Counted from the first letter of the stretch, positions 8,449 through 17,040 are shown. The stretch: DNA of 64,000 bases from an uncultured Oscillospiraceae bacterium (GCA_910583935.1 CAJTZM010000003.1:88944-152943), one strand, 5' to 3'. Translations and numbers: made by a program. Notes: generated from the letters alone by a model not told the origin.

Positions 8449-9405
8449 ATGGCACATACAATAGATTTGACATCTCTGGCGGTTGATCTGGGAATGCGGT
8501 ATTACGAGGAACAAAATCTTTTGTTTGGCAGGCTGAGCGGATATGAATGCGCCGTACTGACACAGCCGGAGAAAAAGATCCTGATGATTCACCTATCGGC
8601 GAAGCCCGCTTCGCCGGAGGATAGCGGTATGGAGCAGCTGCTGGAGGAAATCCGGCAGGCGCACCCGGCGGTGAAGGCGGCGGTATATGAAAATTTTACC
8701 GCCAGCCTGCGAATTAGCACAGCTGCCGAAGAACAGCCGCAGCAGTTGGCGGGGTTACTGCTCAAGCAGATTGCCGGCTTCGCGGAGAAAAATCGCTATC
8801 AGCCCTGCTGCAGCGGCTGCGGCAAAACCAAGGATGTGCGGCGCTTTCTGCTGGGTGGGGACGCCCGAATGCTTTGCCCTGCCTGCCGCGTCAAAGCGGA
8901 GACAGATCTGACCGAACAGTGGCAGCGCAGGAAATTTCCCCATCACAGCGTATGGAAGGGCCTTGTAGTGGTTTTTTTGGTTCTGCTGATCGGCGCCACC
9001 GCTTGGATCGGCGTCTATACCAGCGGCCATTCGGCCACATTGGTCGGGGTGGCGATGACCGTGCTGTGCTTTTTGGGCTACCAATATATGGCCGGCCGGA
9101 TGAAAAAGGGCGGCGTTATTGGTATTCTTTTGGGACTTTTTGCCACGGTATTTCTCTGCCACAATCTTTGCGTGGCCTTTGAGCTGGTAGTTGCCATCGG
9201 CCAGCAGCAGGAAATCACCATCACCGGCGCTTTACTGTTTATCCCCACCTTTTTAAAGGATCCGACCAACCGGGAGGTTTATTTTTTACAGCTGGGTCTT
9301 TCCTTATTGGCGGTGGTGCTGGCCAGCGCCCCCATGCTGTGGATGGTTCATTATTCCTGGCATCACAAAGAACGGCTGGAGTCCCTGGAGGAGCCCGCCG
9401 CGTAA
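8449..9405 (+). CDS. Zinc-ribbon membrane protein of unknown function
   Basis: I do not recognise a named family. The protein has 318 residues. Residues 1-115 are soluble and acidic. A likely zinc ribbon follows, CxxC at C121/C124 and CPAC at C143/C146. Four membrane helices follow at about 171-190, 196-213, 222-250 and 283-303, and a short charged tail closes it. AGGAAAGG-type ribosome site before the ATG. It is the first gene of a likely two-gene unit with the S9 peptidase, 28 bp downstream. The layout (soluble domain, ribbon, helices) resembles small sensor or scaffold proteins but no activity can be assigned. Confidence 0.7.
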   Translation: MAHTIDLTSLAVDLGMRYYEEQNLLFGRLSGYECAVLTQPEKKILMIHLSAKPASPEDSGMEQLLEEIRQAHPAVKAAVYENFTASLRISTAAEEQPQQLAGLLLKQIAGFAEKNRYQPCCSGCGKTKDVRRFLLGGDARMLCPACRVKAETDLTEQWQRRKFPHHSVWKGLVVVFLVLLIGATAWIGVYTSGHSATLVGVAMTVLCFLGYQYMAGRMKKGGVIGILLGLFATVFLCHNLCVAFELVVAIGQQQEITITGALLFIPTFLKDPTNREVYFLQLGLSLLAVVLASAPMLWMVHYSWHHKERLESLEEPAA

Positions 9406-9433
9406 ATCTATAAATTTTAGGGAGGTTTTTTCT

Positions 9434-11437
9434 GTGAAACCCATCGGCATTGACCACTTTGCGAAGTTTTCCTTTTTGAATCATCTAAAGGTCAGCGACA
9501 CAGGAAAGGCTGCCTTTTTGGTCAAAAAGGCGAATCTGGAGGAAAACGGCTACGACTCGGATTTATATCTCTGGCAGAACGGTCAGCCCTGCCGTCTGAC
9601 CGACACCGGCAAGGTTTCGGATTTCTACTGGGTGGGAGAGGAGCTGTATTTTCCGGCCATCCGCAAAAAGGCGGACCGGGAATACACGAAAAAAGGCCTG
9701 CCGCTGACGGTATTCTACCGCCTTCCCTTAACCGGCGGCGAGGCGGTAGAGGCATTCCGGGTCAAGGCAAAAATCAAATCTGTACAGTTTCTTTCCCCGT
9801 CGGAATTTTACTTTGTGGCGGATTACGATCCCAAAGCGGAATGGGCGCTGGAAACTGCCGACGGCGACGTGGAGAAGGCTGCCGCGCTCTTAAAGGAAGA
9901 AGCGGATTACATGGTTTTTGACCAGCTTCCCTTTTGGTCCAACGGCGTGGGGATCACCAATGGCCATCGGGACCGGCTGTACTATTACAGCAAGGGGGAG
10001 ATCGCTGTGATCACCGACCAGTTTACCAATGTCAAGGACTGGAAGGTGATGGACGGCGGGAAGCGGGTCCTTTATATTGCCAACCGCTTTGAGCCGAACC
10101 AAAAAAAGGAGCCGCCGACCCAGCTGAAACTGTATGAAAAAGCCACCGGCGCCATTTCCGACGTGTCTATGGAGACTCCCTTCTCCCACAGCGGCATTAC
10201 CCTGCTGGACGGAGATGAAATTCTGCTGCTGGGCTGCGATCAGAAGCTGTACGGCCTAAACCAGGATCCCAATTTCTACCGCTACAACCTGAAAACCGGC
10301 GAGCGGAAGGTGCTGGACGAAAGTCACATGCACGCCACCAGCTGCTCGGTGGGCAGCGATGTAAAGATGGGAAATATCTCCTCCCCCTGGCATTACGACG
10401 GTAAGGACACGGTCTATTTTACCGAGACGATTGACGACAGCTGTCAGTTAGTTGCCATCGACCTGAAAAAAGGCGGTATTCGCCACATCACTGAGAAAAA
10501 AGGAATGGTTGTGGAATTTGCGCCCTATGAAAAAGGATTTTTGACCCTTTGCATCCGCGGCGACAATGGAATTGAGCTGTTTAAGACAGAGCTGTCCGGC
10601 AAGGAAACCCAGCTGACCCATCTAAACACCCATCTCACTGAGGAATATGCCATCTCCACGCCGGAGGAGCTGACCTTCCAAAACGAAGCGGGAGACTGGA
10701 TCAAGGGCTGGATCATCAAGCCGGTGGGGTTTGACGACAGCAAAAAGTATCCGGTGATTCTGGACATCCACGGGGGGCCTAAGACCGCCTATGGTCCCAA
10801 CTTCTTCCACGAAATGCAGTACTGGGCTAACCTGGGATACGGTGTAATTTTCTGCAATCCCACCGGGTCCGACGGACGAGGCACCCGGTTTTCCGACATC
10901 CGGGGCAAATATGGTACCATTGATTATAACGATATCATGACCTTTGTAGACGTATGTCTGGAAAAATCCCCCTGGATGGACAAGGATCGCATGGGGGTTA
11001 CCGGCGGCAGCTACGGCGGATTCATGACCAACTGGATCATTGGCCATACCGACCGGTTCCGCTGCGCCGCCTCCCAGCGAAGCATCTCCAACTGGATCTC
11101 TAAATCCAACACCACCGATATCGGTTACTATTTTAACAAGGATCAAATCGGCACCGACACCTGGACGGATCACGACAAGATCTGGTGGCATTCTCCCTTA
11201 AAATACGCCAATCAGTGCAAAACGCCCACCCTGTTCATCCACAGCGACGAGGACTACCGCTGCTGGCTGGCGGAAGGCCTGCAAATGTATTACGCGTTAA
11301 AATACTTTGGCGTGGAGGCGCGGATCTGCATTTTTAAAGGGGAAAATCACGAGCTGAGCCGCAGCGGAAAGCCGCTGCACCGCATCCGCCGCTTAAAGGA
11401 AATCACCCAGTGGTTTGACCAGCATCTGAAGGCTTAG
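9434..11437 (+). CDS. S9-family serine peptidase (acylaminoacyl-peptidase type)
   Basis: This cytoplasmic oligopeptidase has 667 residues. Residues 1-400 form a beta-propeller gate and the C-terminal 260 residues an alpha/beta-hydrolase. The triad is visible as S526 (TGGSYGGF), D607 (SDEDYRC) and H639 (GENHELSR). The start is GTG with GGAGG at 8 nt; no signal peptide. Members remove acyl-amino acids or dipeptides from short peptides. It shares a likely transcript with the membrane protein upstream and is followed by a stem-loop. Confidence 0.94.
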   Translation: MKPIGIDHFAKFSFLNHLKVSDTGKAAFLVKKANLEENGYDSDLYLWQNGQPCRLTDTGKVSDFYWVGEELYFPAIRKKADREYTKKGLPLTVFYRLPLTGGEAVEAFRVKAKIKSVQFLSPSEFYFVADYDPKAEWALETADGDVEKAAALLKEEADYMVFDQLPFWSNGVGITNGHRDRLYYYSKGEIAVITDQFTNVKDWKVMDGGKRVLYIANRFEPNQKKEPPTQLKLYEKATGAISDVSMETPFSHSGITLLDGDEILLLGCDQKLYGLNQDPNFYRYNLKTGERKVLDESHMHATSCSVGSDVKMGNISSPWHYDGKDTVYFTETIDDSCQLVAIDLKKGGIRHITEKKGMVVEFAPYEKGFLTLCIRGDNGIELFKTELSGKETQLTHLNTHLTEEYAISTPEELTFQNEAGDWIKGWIIKPVGFDDSKKYPVILDIHGGPKTAYGPNFFHEMQYWANLGYGVIFCNPTGSDGRGTRFSDIRGKYGTIDYNDIMTFVDVCLEKSPWMDKDRMGVTGGSYGGFMTNWIIGHTDRFRCAASQRSISNWISKSNTTDIGYYFNKDQIGTDTWTDHDKIWWHSPLKYANQCKTPTLFIHSDEDYRCWLAEGLQMYYALKYFGVEARICIFKGENHELSRSGKPLHRIRRLKEITQWFDQHLKA

Positions 11438-11497
11438 TTTCATCTGTCTTTTACCAAAAAATGCTGCATCTTTTGGAACAACTCCGGTAAGAAAGTT

Positions 11498-11535
11498 AGC
11501 ACCCGCTGAAATGAAGTTGTTTTTCAGCGGGTGCT
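11498..11535 (+). terminator. Stem-loop after the S9 peptidase gene
   Basis: AGCACCCGCTGAAA (11498-11511) and TTTCAGCGGGTGCT (11522-11535) form a perfect 14-bp stem with a 10-nt loop. The T-tract after it is short, so it may be a weak or processing-linked terminator. Confidence 0.6.
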
Positions 11536-11645
11536 GCTTTCAGTACATTTTGACACGAAATTTCGCATGCTACGGTATGGCTACCGGGTTTCATGTCATA
11601 TCCCTTTTGTGCCTGGAGCGCAGCGGAAAGGAATGGTCCAAACAA

Positions 11646-12194
11646 ATGGATCAAATAAAACTCATCAGAGTATCCGCCAAGTATGCGGAGAAAATTTGGG
11701 AATATAGAGCAGAATTTCCTGCTGACCAAATGAGGGTCACCTACGACCCTGCCAGAATTCCAGGTATGGATTATCTTGAAAAGTACAATGATGGGCTAAA
11801 ATACGAAAATGTACTTGACTGGCTTACGTTTTGTGAGGATATGTCCGATAAACTAACTTGGTATATGTCCATTCGTGAAAATGATGGTAAGATTGTTGGT
11901 TTTATTCTTTTTCGTCACAAACTGGAATATGACGATGATGAGAAAGAATTTGCTTCAAACTTCGGCTATTCGATTCGCCCCAGTGAGCGTGGAAAAGGAT
12001 ATGCAAAAGAGCAGCTTCGACTTGGTTTACAAAAAGCAAAAGCATTTGGGCTTGATCGAGTACGAATAGTATGCCGTGATAGAAACATCGGCAGTAATAA
12101 AACCATTCTTGCTAACGGCGGCCTTTATGTTGACACAATTCTTGGTTCGGAATCGGGTTTGGATATCAATCGTTATGATATTCCGATCGTCTAA
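11646..12194 (+). CDS. GNAT-family N-acetyltransferase
   Basis: This protein has 182 residues. The acetyl-CoA binding core is visible as NFGYSIRPSERGKGYAKEQL (motif A, R-G-K-G-Y-A), followed by a helix and RIVCRDRNIGSNKTILANGG. It transfers an acetyl group to an unknown amine. I chose the ATG at 11646 because the conserved fold begins there; GGAAAGGA lies upstream. The base composition is more AT-rich than in the neighbours (many AAA/GAT codons), hinting at a separate origin. It lies between two stem-loops and looks monocistronic. Confidence 0.85.
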   Translation: MDQIKLIRVSAKYAEKIWEYRAEFPADQMRVTYDPARIPGMDYLEKYNDGLKYENVLDWLTFCEDMSDKLTWYMSIRENDGKIVGFILFRHKLEYDDDEKEFASNFGYSIRPSERGKGYAKEQLRLGLQKAKAFGLDRVRIVCRDRNIGSNKTILANGGLYVDTILGSESGLDINRYDIPIV

Positions 12195-12283
12195 AGCCGC
12201 TTCCGGCTGCATGCATAATACAACAATTATTGTCAAAAAAATTTTGTCTTACAGAACTCCGGTTGATCGATCTATCCACTATG

Positions 12284-12333
12284 AAAGGGCAAGGCAAGCT
12301 GCTATTGCAGTCTGCCCTGCCTTTAACTTTTTA
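12284..12333 (+). terminator. Probable terminator of the acetyltransferase gene
   Basis: An imperfect stem (AAAGGGCAAGGCA... against TGCCCTGCCTTT) is followed by a T-rich stretch ending near 12333. Mismatches in the stem lower confidence. Confidence 0.5.
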
Positions 12334-12400
12334 TGGGTACAATTTTTGTAGATGTAGTGCCTTTTTGTGGGATATCGGGCGGCCTGTTATTTTTCGTTGC

Positions 12401-12430
12401 TTGTATCACTCGTCCGCCGGACGATATAAT
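12401..12430 (+). promoter_or_regulatory. Promoter of the interrupted XRE gene
   Basis: TTGTAT (12401-12406), an 18-bp spacer and TATAAT (12425-12430), 24 bp before the TTG start at 12455. Confidence 0.6.
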
Positions 12431-12454
12431 ACGGCCAGAAGGGAGTGAAAATTT

Positions 12455-12570
12455 TTGCTACAGGAACAATTAAAAGCGCTGCGTTTGAAAAAGGGCTTAT
12501 CCCAGGAGGAGCTGGCCACTCGGATCCACGTGGTGCGCCAAACCGTTTCCAAATGGGAAACCGGAGTTTC
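12455..12570 (+). pseudogene. XRE regulator, 5' part cut by the mobile element
   Basis: From a TTG start with GGGAG upstream the frame reads MLQEQLKALRLKKGLSQEE and on through RQTVSKWETGVS, a complete helix-turn-helix domain, then runs into element DNA and stops (TAA) a few codons later. The rest of the gene lies at 20024-20452. Joining the two parts at the shared TTTC gives one 180-codon frame reading TGVSVPDAQML across the join, the usual sequence of this XRE group. The gene is therefore split, not decayed. The truncated 5' product could still be made from its own promoter. Confidence 0.92.
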
Positions 12571-12585
12571 CCAAAGTTAAAGATA
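12567..12585. repeat. Left end (attL) with terminal inverted repeat
   Basis: TTTCCCAAAGTTAAAGATA begins at the host/element junction. Its reverse complement recurs at the right end (19997-20015) with two central mismatches (AA against TT). The first four bases TTTC are the shared core. Confidence 0.85.
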
Positions 12586-13178
12586 CCACATCAATCCCAC
12601 GCGGACTTTTGCTCAACCGATACAGCCGGAGGGCTGGATAACAAGAAAAGGCGGTATGCGCCCCGTGGAGGGGTAGCGTACCGCCTTTTCTTGTGGGGGT
12701 TTCCAAAGGGGGCAACGCCCCCATTTGGCACACGACTTTGCGAAGCAAAGTGTAGTGTGTTATACGCTCTGCCGGCGTTGCCGTGAAAATGCCGTTGCCG
12801 CCGGGGAGGGCAAGGGCATTTGAAGCGGCAGGAAAACAGGGCTGTGCTTGCGTGGCGTGGAGCCGCAAGCGCAGGTCTGGACTCATCAGCAGACAGGGCG
12901 TATATGAAAGCCCCAGTTCCTCGTCCTACGCTCCAACTTGTGGACAAAGTGTCCCGAAGTTGTGGCCACACTCCCGGAAAAGTAGCAGGACAACGGGCAA
13001 CCGTCAAGGCTGAAATGAACGGGTTTACACCCGGCCTTGACCTCCGCCCGCTGTCCCGCTGGATGGGTGGACAAGGCGGCCAATCCCTCAAAGTGCTTGG
13101 CCGCTCTCTTTCTGATTTTGAGGTATTCAGTTTTTCAAAATTGAATAATCAAAATAAATTTTTTCGATTGAAAAAATT
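12571..13178. other. Non-coding left end of the element with stem-loops
   Basis: This 608-bp stretch has no convincing gene. It holds a large stem-loop, ACAAGAAAAGGCGGTA (12641-12656) against TACCGCCTTTTCTTGT (12679-12694); a second stem CCAAAGGGGGC/GCCCCC-A-TTTGG (12703-12728); the oriT (12735-12765); and a GC-rich tract whose TGTCCCGAAGTTG (around 12949) recurs at 15831. An AT-rich hairpin at 13152-13183 probably ends the ANT(6) transcript. Confidence 0.7.
12735..12765 (+). other. oriT: Origin of transfer, MobV (pMV158) type
   Basis: A perfect inverted repeat ACTTTGC-gaa-GCAAAGT (12735-12751) is followed by TAGTGTG|TTATAC (12753-12765). The MobM relaxase of pMV158 nicks within TAGTGTG|TTA just downstream of such a hairpin, so the predicted nick lies between 12759 and 12760. 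The element encodes a MobV relaxase at 17041-17985, which supports the match. Confidence 0.85.
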
Positions 13179-14045
13179 TTATTTGTTATCATCTTCAATG
13201 CCATATTTTTTCTTTTGCCGAATCACATAATTACTGATTTTTTCATCATATAGTGGATACTGGTAATCCAACTGGCATGCCACTTCTGACGAAACCTCCC
13301 GGAACAATGCCATACATTGTTCAAAGGATTCCCACATATGGGGATAGGAATCCATATTATAAGTGGACATAAGTCGTTCCCACAATTCCTCTGGGACATA
13401 TTGCTTCATAAATTTATAGTTTTTTCCCAAACTGAAATGAAATCCCTGTTTGATACCAATCAGCCAGGAAATCATGCGAAGCAATTCTTTTCGTACTATA
13501 TCATTCATATGGTCAATAGCAAAAAGAATTTCTTTGCGGCATAAGCCCTTTACTACATATGTTGTAGTATTCCAAAATTCATTACAGCAATCGTCAAACA
13601 TTCTTTGAGTAGGCTTCTGCAAGTGGTAGTCTATATCCGTTGGTATTGGCGGCTTTACGATACGGTTGTCTTTATCCAACAGTAACTTTACCAGTTTATC
13701 CCATGTAAAATACTCGTCTATCAGTTCCAGCGGCAGCAAAGTTAAATCTATCTTAACATCATCAGTAAACAGCATTAAATATGAAAATCCCTTTTCTACA
13801 GCTGGAAATAATTCCATATCTTCCGGCTTTTGCAGAATCAACCTTTCACCAAATATATCTAGCCATTTATCATCACTTGTGAAGCTGTCCATATCCGTAA
13901 CAAAAAAAGTAATATCAAAATCCTGAAAATCATCAGGCGGAATATTTGTATTTGTTCTAGATCCTTCCAAAGTAACCATGCGAATGCGTTTGTCTGTTTT
14001 TGCAAAATTCAAAACAATATCATAAACTTCCTTTTCTGATCTCAT
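13179..14045 (-). CDS. Aminoglycoside 6-adenylyltransferase, ANT(6) family
   Basis: ANT(6) enzymes transfer AMP from ATP to streptomycin and inactivate it. The protein has 288 residues with the nucleotidyltransferase signature TLEGSRTN...DFQDFDITFFV (about residues 28-50) and family blocks KPEDMELFP, KIDLTLLPLE, DDCCNEFWN and KGLCRKEILFAIDH. By eye it is closer to the ANT(6)-Ib group than to AadE (ANT(6)-Ia). The ATG at 14045 has GGAGG at 8 nt; a TTG five codons earlier would bury that site. AT-rich codons differ from the host genes, consistent with imported cargo. The strand is opposite to the mobilization genes. Confidence 0.93.
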   Translation of the reverse strand: MRSEKEVYDIVLNFAKTDKRIRMVTLEGSRTNTNIPPDDFQDFDITFFVTDMDSFTSDDKWLDIFGERLILQKPEDMELFPAVEKGFSYLMLFTDDVKIDLTLLPLELIDEYFTWDKLVKLLLDKDNRIVKPPIPTDIDYHLQKPTQRMFDDCCNEFWNTTTYVVKGLCRKEILFAIDHMNDIVRKELLRMISWLIGIKQGFHFSLGKNYKFMKQYVPEELWERLMSTYNMDSYPHMWESFEQCMALFREVSSEVACQLDYQYPLYDEKISNYVIRQKKKYGIEDDNK

Positions 14046-14133
14046 TTTTATCTCCTCCAATTATTGAAATAGGTGTGAAGCCATTTTAGGGCTTTCCCGC
14101 CTTGATTACCCTTTAGCAAAGACGGGCGGGACT

Positions 14134-14178
14134 GTCAACGGCGGCGCATGAAATGCGCCGTTCATCTTGACCGTTGAC
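14134..14178. repeat. Nested inverted repeats between the cargo genes
   Basis: Outer arms GTCAACGG (14134-14141) and CCGTTGAC (14171-14178) enclose an inner stem CGGCGCAT-gaa-ATGCGCCG (14142-14160). It lies just past the stop of the P-loop gene, with no T-run, so a recombination scar or processing hairpin is as likely as a terminator. Confidence 0.6.
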
Positions 14179-14220
14179 TGGCTCGGCTGGCTTTGCTATC
14201 TTCCTGACAAATGGGAATGT

Positions 14221-14766
14221 CTAAGATAGTAAAGACGTCCCACATGCAACTCTTTCTTTTATTGCGGAAACCGTATCTTTAATTGTGAATGTAGTTGTGT
14301 CTATGACATTTGATTCATATACTCCCAAACCGGAAAATTGCTCCCACATTGTTTCCACTAATTCAATATTTGTTTTTCTATCTAATTTTGAGCGTTCCAC
14401 AGCTCGCTTCATAGTTTCTTTTTTACTCGCTCTTAATACAATATAGTGTACCTCGTAATCTTCTTGGGCAAGAGCTTTCCATGGCTCCAAAAACCATGGC
14501 CCGACAATCCCATCTACAATTACATCATATCCGCCACGAGCATATCGCTTTGCAGCTTCTAAAAAGGCTTCAATGACAACCAGATTTTGCTCGTTGGATT
14601 CTGGCAAATGTGGTGGTATTGCGCCTTTGCTTAAGTAATGAAAAAAGTCATCGGTGTGCATATGCACTGATTTATCCATATCTGATTCCTTTGCGACAAT
14701 TGACGCAGTTGTTGTTTTTCCTGTCCCCGGTGAGCCTGTAATCACAATAATTCTTCCTTGATTCAT
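14221..14766 (-). CDS. P-loop kinase-like protein (resistance-gene companion)
   Basis: This protein has 181 residues with a Walker A motif GSPGTGKT (residues 11-18), an acidic Walker-B-like stretch YDVIVDGIVGPW and an Arg-rich lid (RAVERSKLDRKT). The fold resembles the small-molecule kinases related to chloramphenicol 3-O-phosphotransferase and zeta toxin. A phosphotransferase role is therefore plausible, but the substrate is unknown. It precedes the ANT(6) gene on the same strand by 175 bp. Composition is AT-rich like its neighbour. Confidence 0.7.
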   Translation of the reverse strand: MNQGRIIVITGSPGTGKTTTASIVAKESDMDKSVHMHTDDFFHYLSKGAIPPHLPESNEQNLVVIEAFLEAAKRYARGGYDVIVDGIVGPWFLEPWKALAQEDYEVHYIVLRASKKETMKRAVERSKLDRKTNIELVETMWEQFSGLGVYESNVIDTTTFTIKDTVSAIKERVACGTSLLS

Positions 14767-14794
14767 CTGTATTTTCCCTCACAATTCAAATTTA

Positions 14795-15598
14795 TCACTT
14801 TGTTCCTGCCTGCTCAATCATCTTCTTCGCAAACTGCTGGAACATTTCAACAGTTTCTTTATCCATCGGTGTAAGCTGTCCGATCTGTCCAGCTATCATC
14901 GCCGTTACATCGTCAATGGAAAGTGGTTTTTGTTTCTGTTCCGCCAGTGCGTCCCGCATGGCTTGGAACATAGCGGCGGTCACAGCTTCTCCCGGCTGTT
15001 CCCCGTTGTCAATGTCTTTCTTAATGTCCCGCAGGATAGCCAGGAACACATTTTTGATTTTTTCAATCTCCGCTTCATGTTCCCCTATCTTTTGGGCGTT
15101 CAAAAGCTGTAAATCCTGCTTCGCTTCTGCCCGGTGTTCCGGGTGTTCTTTCATCAGGTCGGACAGGGAAGCCGTTGCCATCTCGATAAGCTGGTTTCTT
15201 GCTGTTATGCCCTTTGCCGCCGTATCCTGAAAATAAATCCGTATCAAATCTATCAGCTTAGGAAAATTCCTGTGTTCCAACAGGCGGTTGAGGATTTGCA
15301 CATCAACAGCACCCGTCACAAGCCCCCTCACGGCTCCCTCGGACAAGCCTAATTCAGAAATATCGTAGCTTTTACGAACGCTCACGGTAGACAAGCCCAG
15401 TATGTAGTCTGTCGATACCTTAAATTCCTTTGCCACACCTATGAGAATATCACTGCTGACCGTTCTTGTTTCGCCGCTGACAATGCGGCTCAACTGGGAA
15501 GCGGAAACGCCTATCTTCTCCGCAAGTTCCTTTTGTGTGATGTGGTTCCCGTTGCATAAATCGGAAATCCGCTGTCCGGGCGTTCCGGGTAAAGCCAT
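14795..15598 (-). CDS. XRE-family regulator of the mobile element
   Basis: This protein has 267 residues. The N-terminal helix-turn-helix (residues 5-65: ITQKELAEKIGVSASQLSRIVSGE) is followed by a long helical region with coiled-coil character and no membrane segment. The start is ATG at 15598 with GGAGGAGG upstream. An operator-like dyad sits across its own promoter (15640-15653), so it likely represses itself and possibly the divergent rightward genes. It probably times element excision or transfer, by analogy with other mobile-element regulators. Confidence 0.85.
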   Translation of the reverse strand: MALPGTPGQRISDLCNGNHITQKELAEKIGVSASQLSRIVSGETRTVSSDILIGVAKEFKVSTDYILGLSTVSVRKSYDISELGLSEGAVRGLVTGAVDVQILNRLLEHRNFPKLIDLIRIYFQDTAAKGITARNQLIEMATASLSDLMKEHPEHRAEAKQDLQLLNAQKIGEHEAEIEKIKNVFLAILRDIKKDIDNGEQPGEAVTAAMFQAMRDALAEQKQKPLSIDDVTAMIAGQIGQLTPMDKETVEMFQQFAKKMIEQAGTK

Positions 15599-15625
15599 AG
15601 ATACGCACCTCCTCCGCATACTTCC

Positions 15626-15653
15626 ATTATACAGAATGATTGCAAAAATGCAA
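15626..15653 (-). promoter_or_regulatory. Promoter and operator of the element XRE regulator
   Basis: On the minus strand TTGCAT, a 16-bp spacer and TATAAT (15626-15631) form a promoter. The palindrome TTGCA-aaaa-TGCAA (15640-15653) covers the -35 end and spacer. A related half site, ATGCAATTC, recurs at 15679. Confidence 0.65.
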
Positions 15654-15936
15654 TTTCCAAAGTGTAAACTTCATCAAAATGCAATTCTCGCAATATTCCG
15701 GGAATTGCATTTTTTTCGTGTAGACTTAGGGTAGTTCATCGATGGACGGCACCTTGAAAACAGAATGACCGTCCGAAAAGGAATACCCCGGCTGGGGAAG
15801 CACCGCAAGGAGTCGGACTTCGGGACAAAATGTCCCGAAGTTGCGAGGAGCGTGCCAACGCCGGAACACGCCGCAGGAATGGGGCAGGAAACCTTTTCGG
15901 GGAGAACGGCAACGGAAAGCAAAATGGAGGGAACGC
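15654..15936 (+). other. Leader region of the rightward element genes
   Basis: No gene is seen here. It holds AAAATGCAATTC/GAATTGCATTTT (15676-15687 and 15702-15713, then a T-run), which can be a terminator or a second operator since it repeats the TGCAA motif. It also holds a perfect 11-bp stem ACTTCGGGACA-aaa-TGTCCCGAAGT (15817-15841), part of which recurs near the left end. Confidence 0.55.
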
Positions 15937-16350
15937 ATGAGAGATAACCCCTATAAAGACTTGCCGCCGCTGGAACGCAGGCCGGACGGTTCCCTTTACC
16001 GCATGACCCCGGCGCAGAGAAAACAGGCGGCCAGCCTGATACGCCGGGAGTGCTGTTGCTGTGAGGACGGCAACTGCATTGTCCTTGACGATGGGGACAC
16101 CTGCACCTGTCCGCAGACGATTTCTTTCTCGGTCTGCTGTAAGTGGTTCCGCTGGGCGGTCTTGCCGCTGGACGGGACGCTGGAAGCGGAGATTTTCCGG
16201 GATAAGGACTTGAAACGCTGTGAGGTCTGCGGCGGTGTGTTCGTCCCCAAATCCAACCGGGCAAAATACTGCCCCGGCTGTGCCGCCAGAGTTCACAGGC
16301 GGCAGAAAACAGAAAGTGAACGGAAAAGGAGGTCTGCTGTGGACAGTTAG
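15937..16350 (+). CDS. Cysteine-rich VLP-domain protein
   Basis: This small 137-residue protein has three cysteine clusters: RRECCCCEDGNC (about residues 36-46), CTCPQTISFSVCCKW, and a zinc ribbon CEVCGG...CPGC near the C-terminus. It ends in a basic Arg/Lys tail. Such proteins recur next to replication and mobilization genes of Clostridial mobile elements; metal and nucleic-acid binding is likely but unproven. GGAGG lies 6 nt before the ATG. First gene of the rightward block. Confidence 0.75.
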   Translation: MRDNPYKDLPPLERRPDGSLYRMTPAQRKQAASLIRRECCCCEDGNCIVLDDGDTCTCPQTISFSVCCKWFRWAVLPLDGTLEAEIFRDKDLKRCEVCGGVFVPKSNRAKYCPGCAARVHRRQKTESERKRRSAVDS

Positions 16351-16461
16351 GAGCGAAAAAAGCCTTGATTTATCAGGCTTCGCAAGCCCCAAACCGGGGC
16401 TGGTGGTATAAAGTATCGCCCGCCCCGGAAAACGGGCTTCTAACCGTCCACAAAACGCACT

Positions 16462-16857
16462 ATGACAAATACCATCTATATCCATCAGCCGGAAAAGGCG
16501 TTCAGCTTCACCCGGCTCCCGAATTTCCTCTTTGAAGCCCCCACATTCAAGCCCTTGTCCAACGAGGCAAAGGTTCTGTACGCCTTTATCCTGCGCCGGA
16601 CAGAGTTATCCCGCAAGAATGGGTGGGCGGATGATTGCGGACGGATTTATCTGTACTATCCCATCTGCGAGGTGGTTGACCTGCTCCACTGTGGGCGGCA
16701 GAAAGCGGTAAACACCCTGCGGGAACTGCAATACGCCGGGCTGGTGGAGATCCAGAAGCAGGGCTGTGGAAAACCCAACCGCATTTTCCCAAAATCCTAT
16801 GAAGCGGTTCCAAACACCGACTTCAAGAAATCCGGTTCTGGTACGCCGGAGGGCTGA
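16462..16857 (+). CDS. Short replication initiator (RepA N-terminal domain)
   Basis: This protein has 131 residues matching the N-terminal winged-helix domain of RepA_N initiators (FSFTRLPNFLFEAPTFKPLSNEAK..., LYYPICEVVDLLHCGRQKAVNTL). Full initiators are usually 250 residues or more; here a TGA follows soon after GSGTPEG, and the next 180 bp carry no clear continuation. It may be a natural short form in this element type or a truncated remnant. No strong GGAGG precedes the ATG. A replication role for the excised circle is possible, not shown. Confidence 0.7.
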   Translation: MTNTIYIHQPEKAFSFTRLPNFLFEAPTFKPLSNEAKVLYAFILRRTELSRKNGWADDCGRIYLYYPICEVVDLLHCGRQKAVNTLRELQYAGLVEIQKQGCGKPNRIFPKSYEAVPNTDFKKSGSGTPEG

Positions 16858-17040
16858 AAACCGTACTTATGAAGTGAGGAAATCACTCCCCGGAAGTACG
16901 AAAACCGGACGGTATATAGAAATACAAAGATTAAAAAGATTTATTTATATTCTATCCATTCCAATCCTATCCGAGCTAATTTCTGCGGGATTTTCCCTGT
17001 GGAAAACCCCGGATAGGAAAGGAATGGGGAAAGGAGCAGA

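Noticed and set aside
12571..13178. The stem-loops at the element's left end as a CRISPR array
   Set aside because: The repeats are single inverted repeats without regular spacers; no cas-like gene is in the window.
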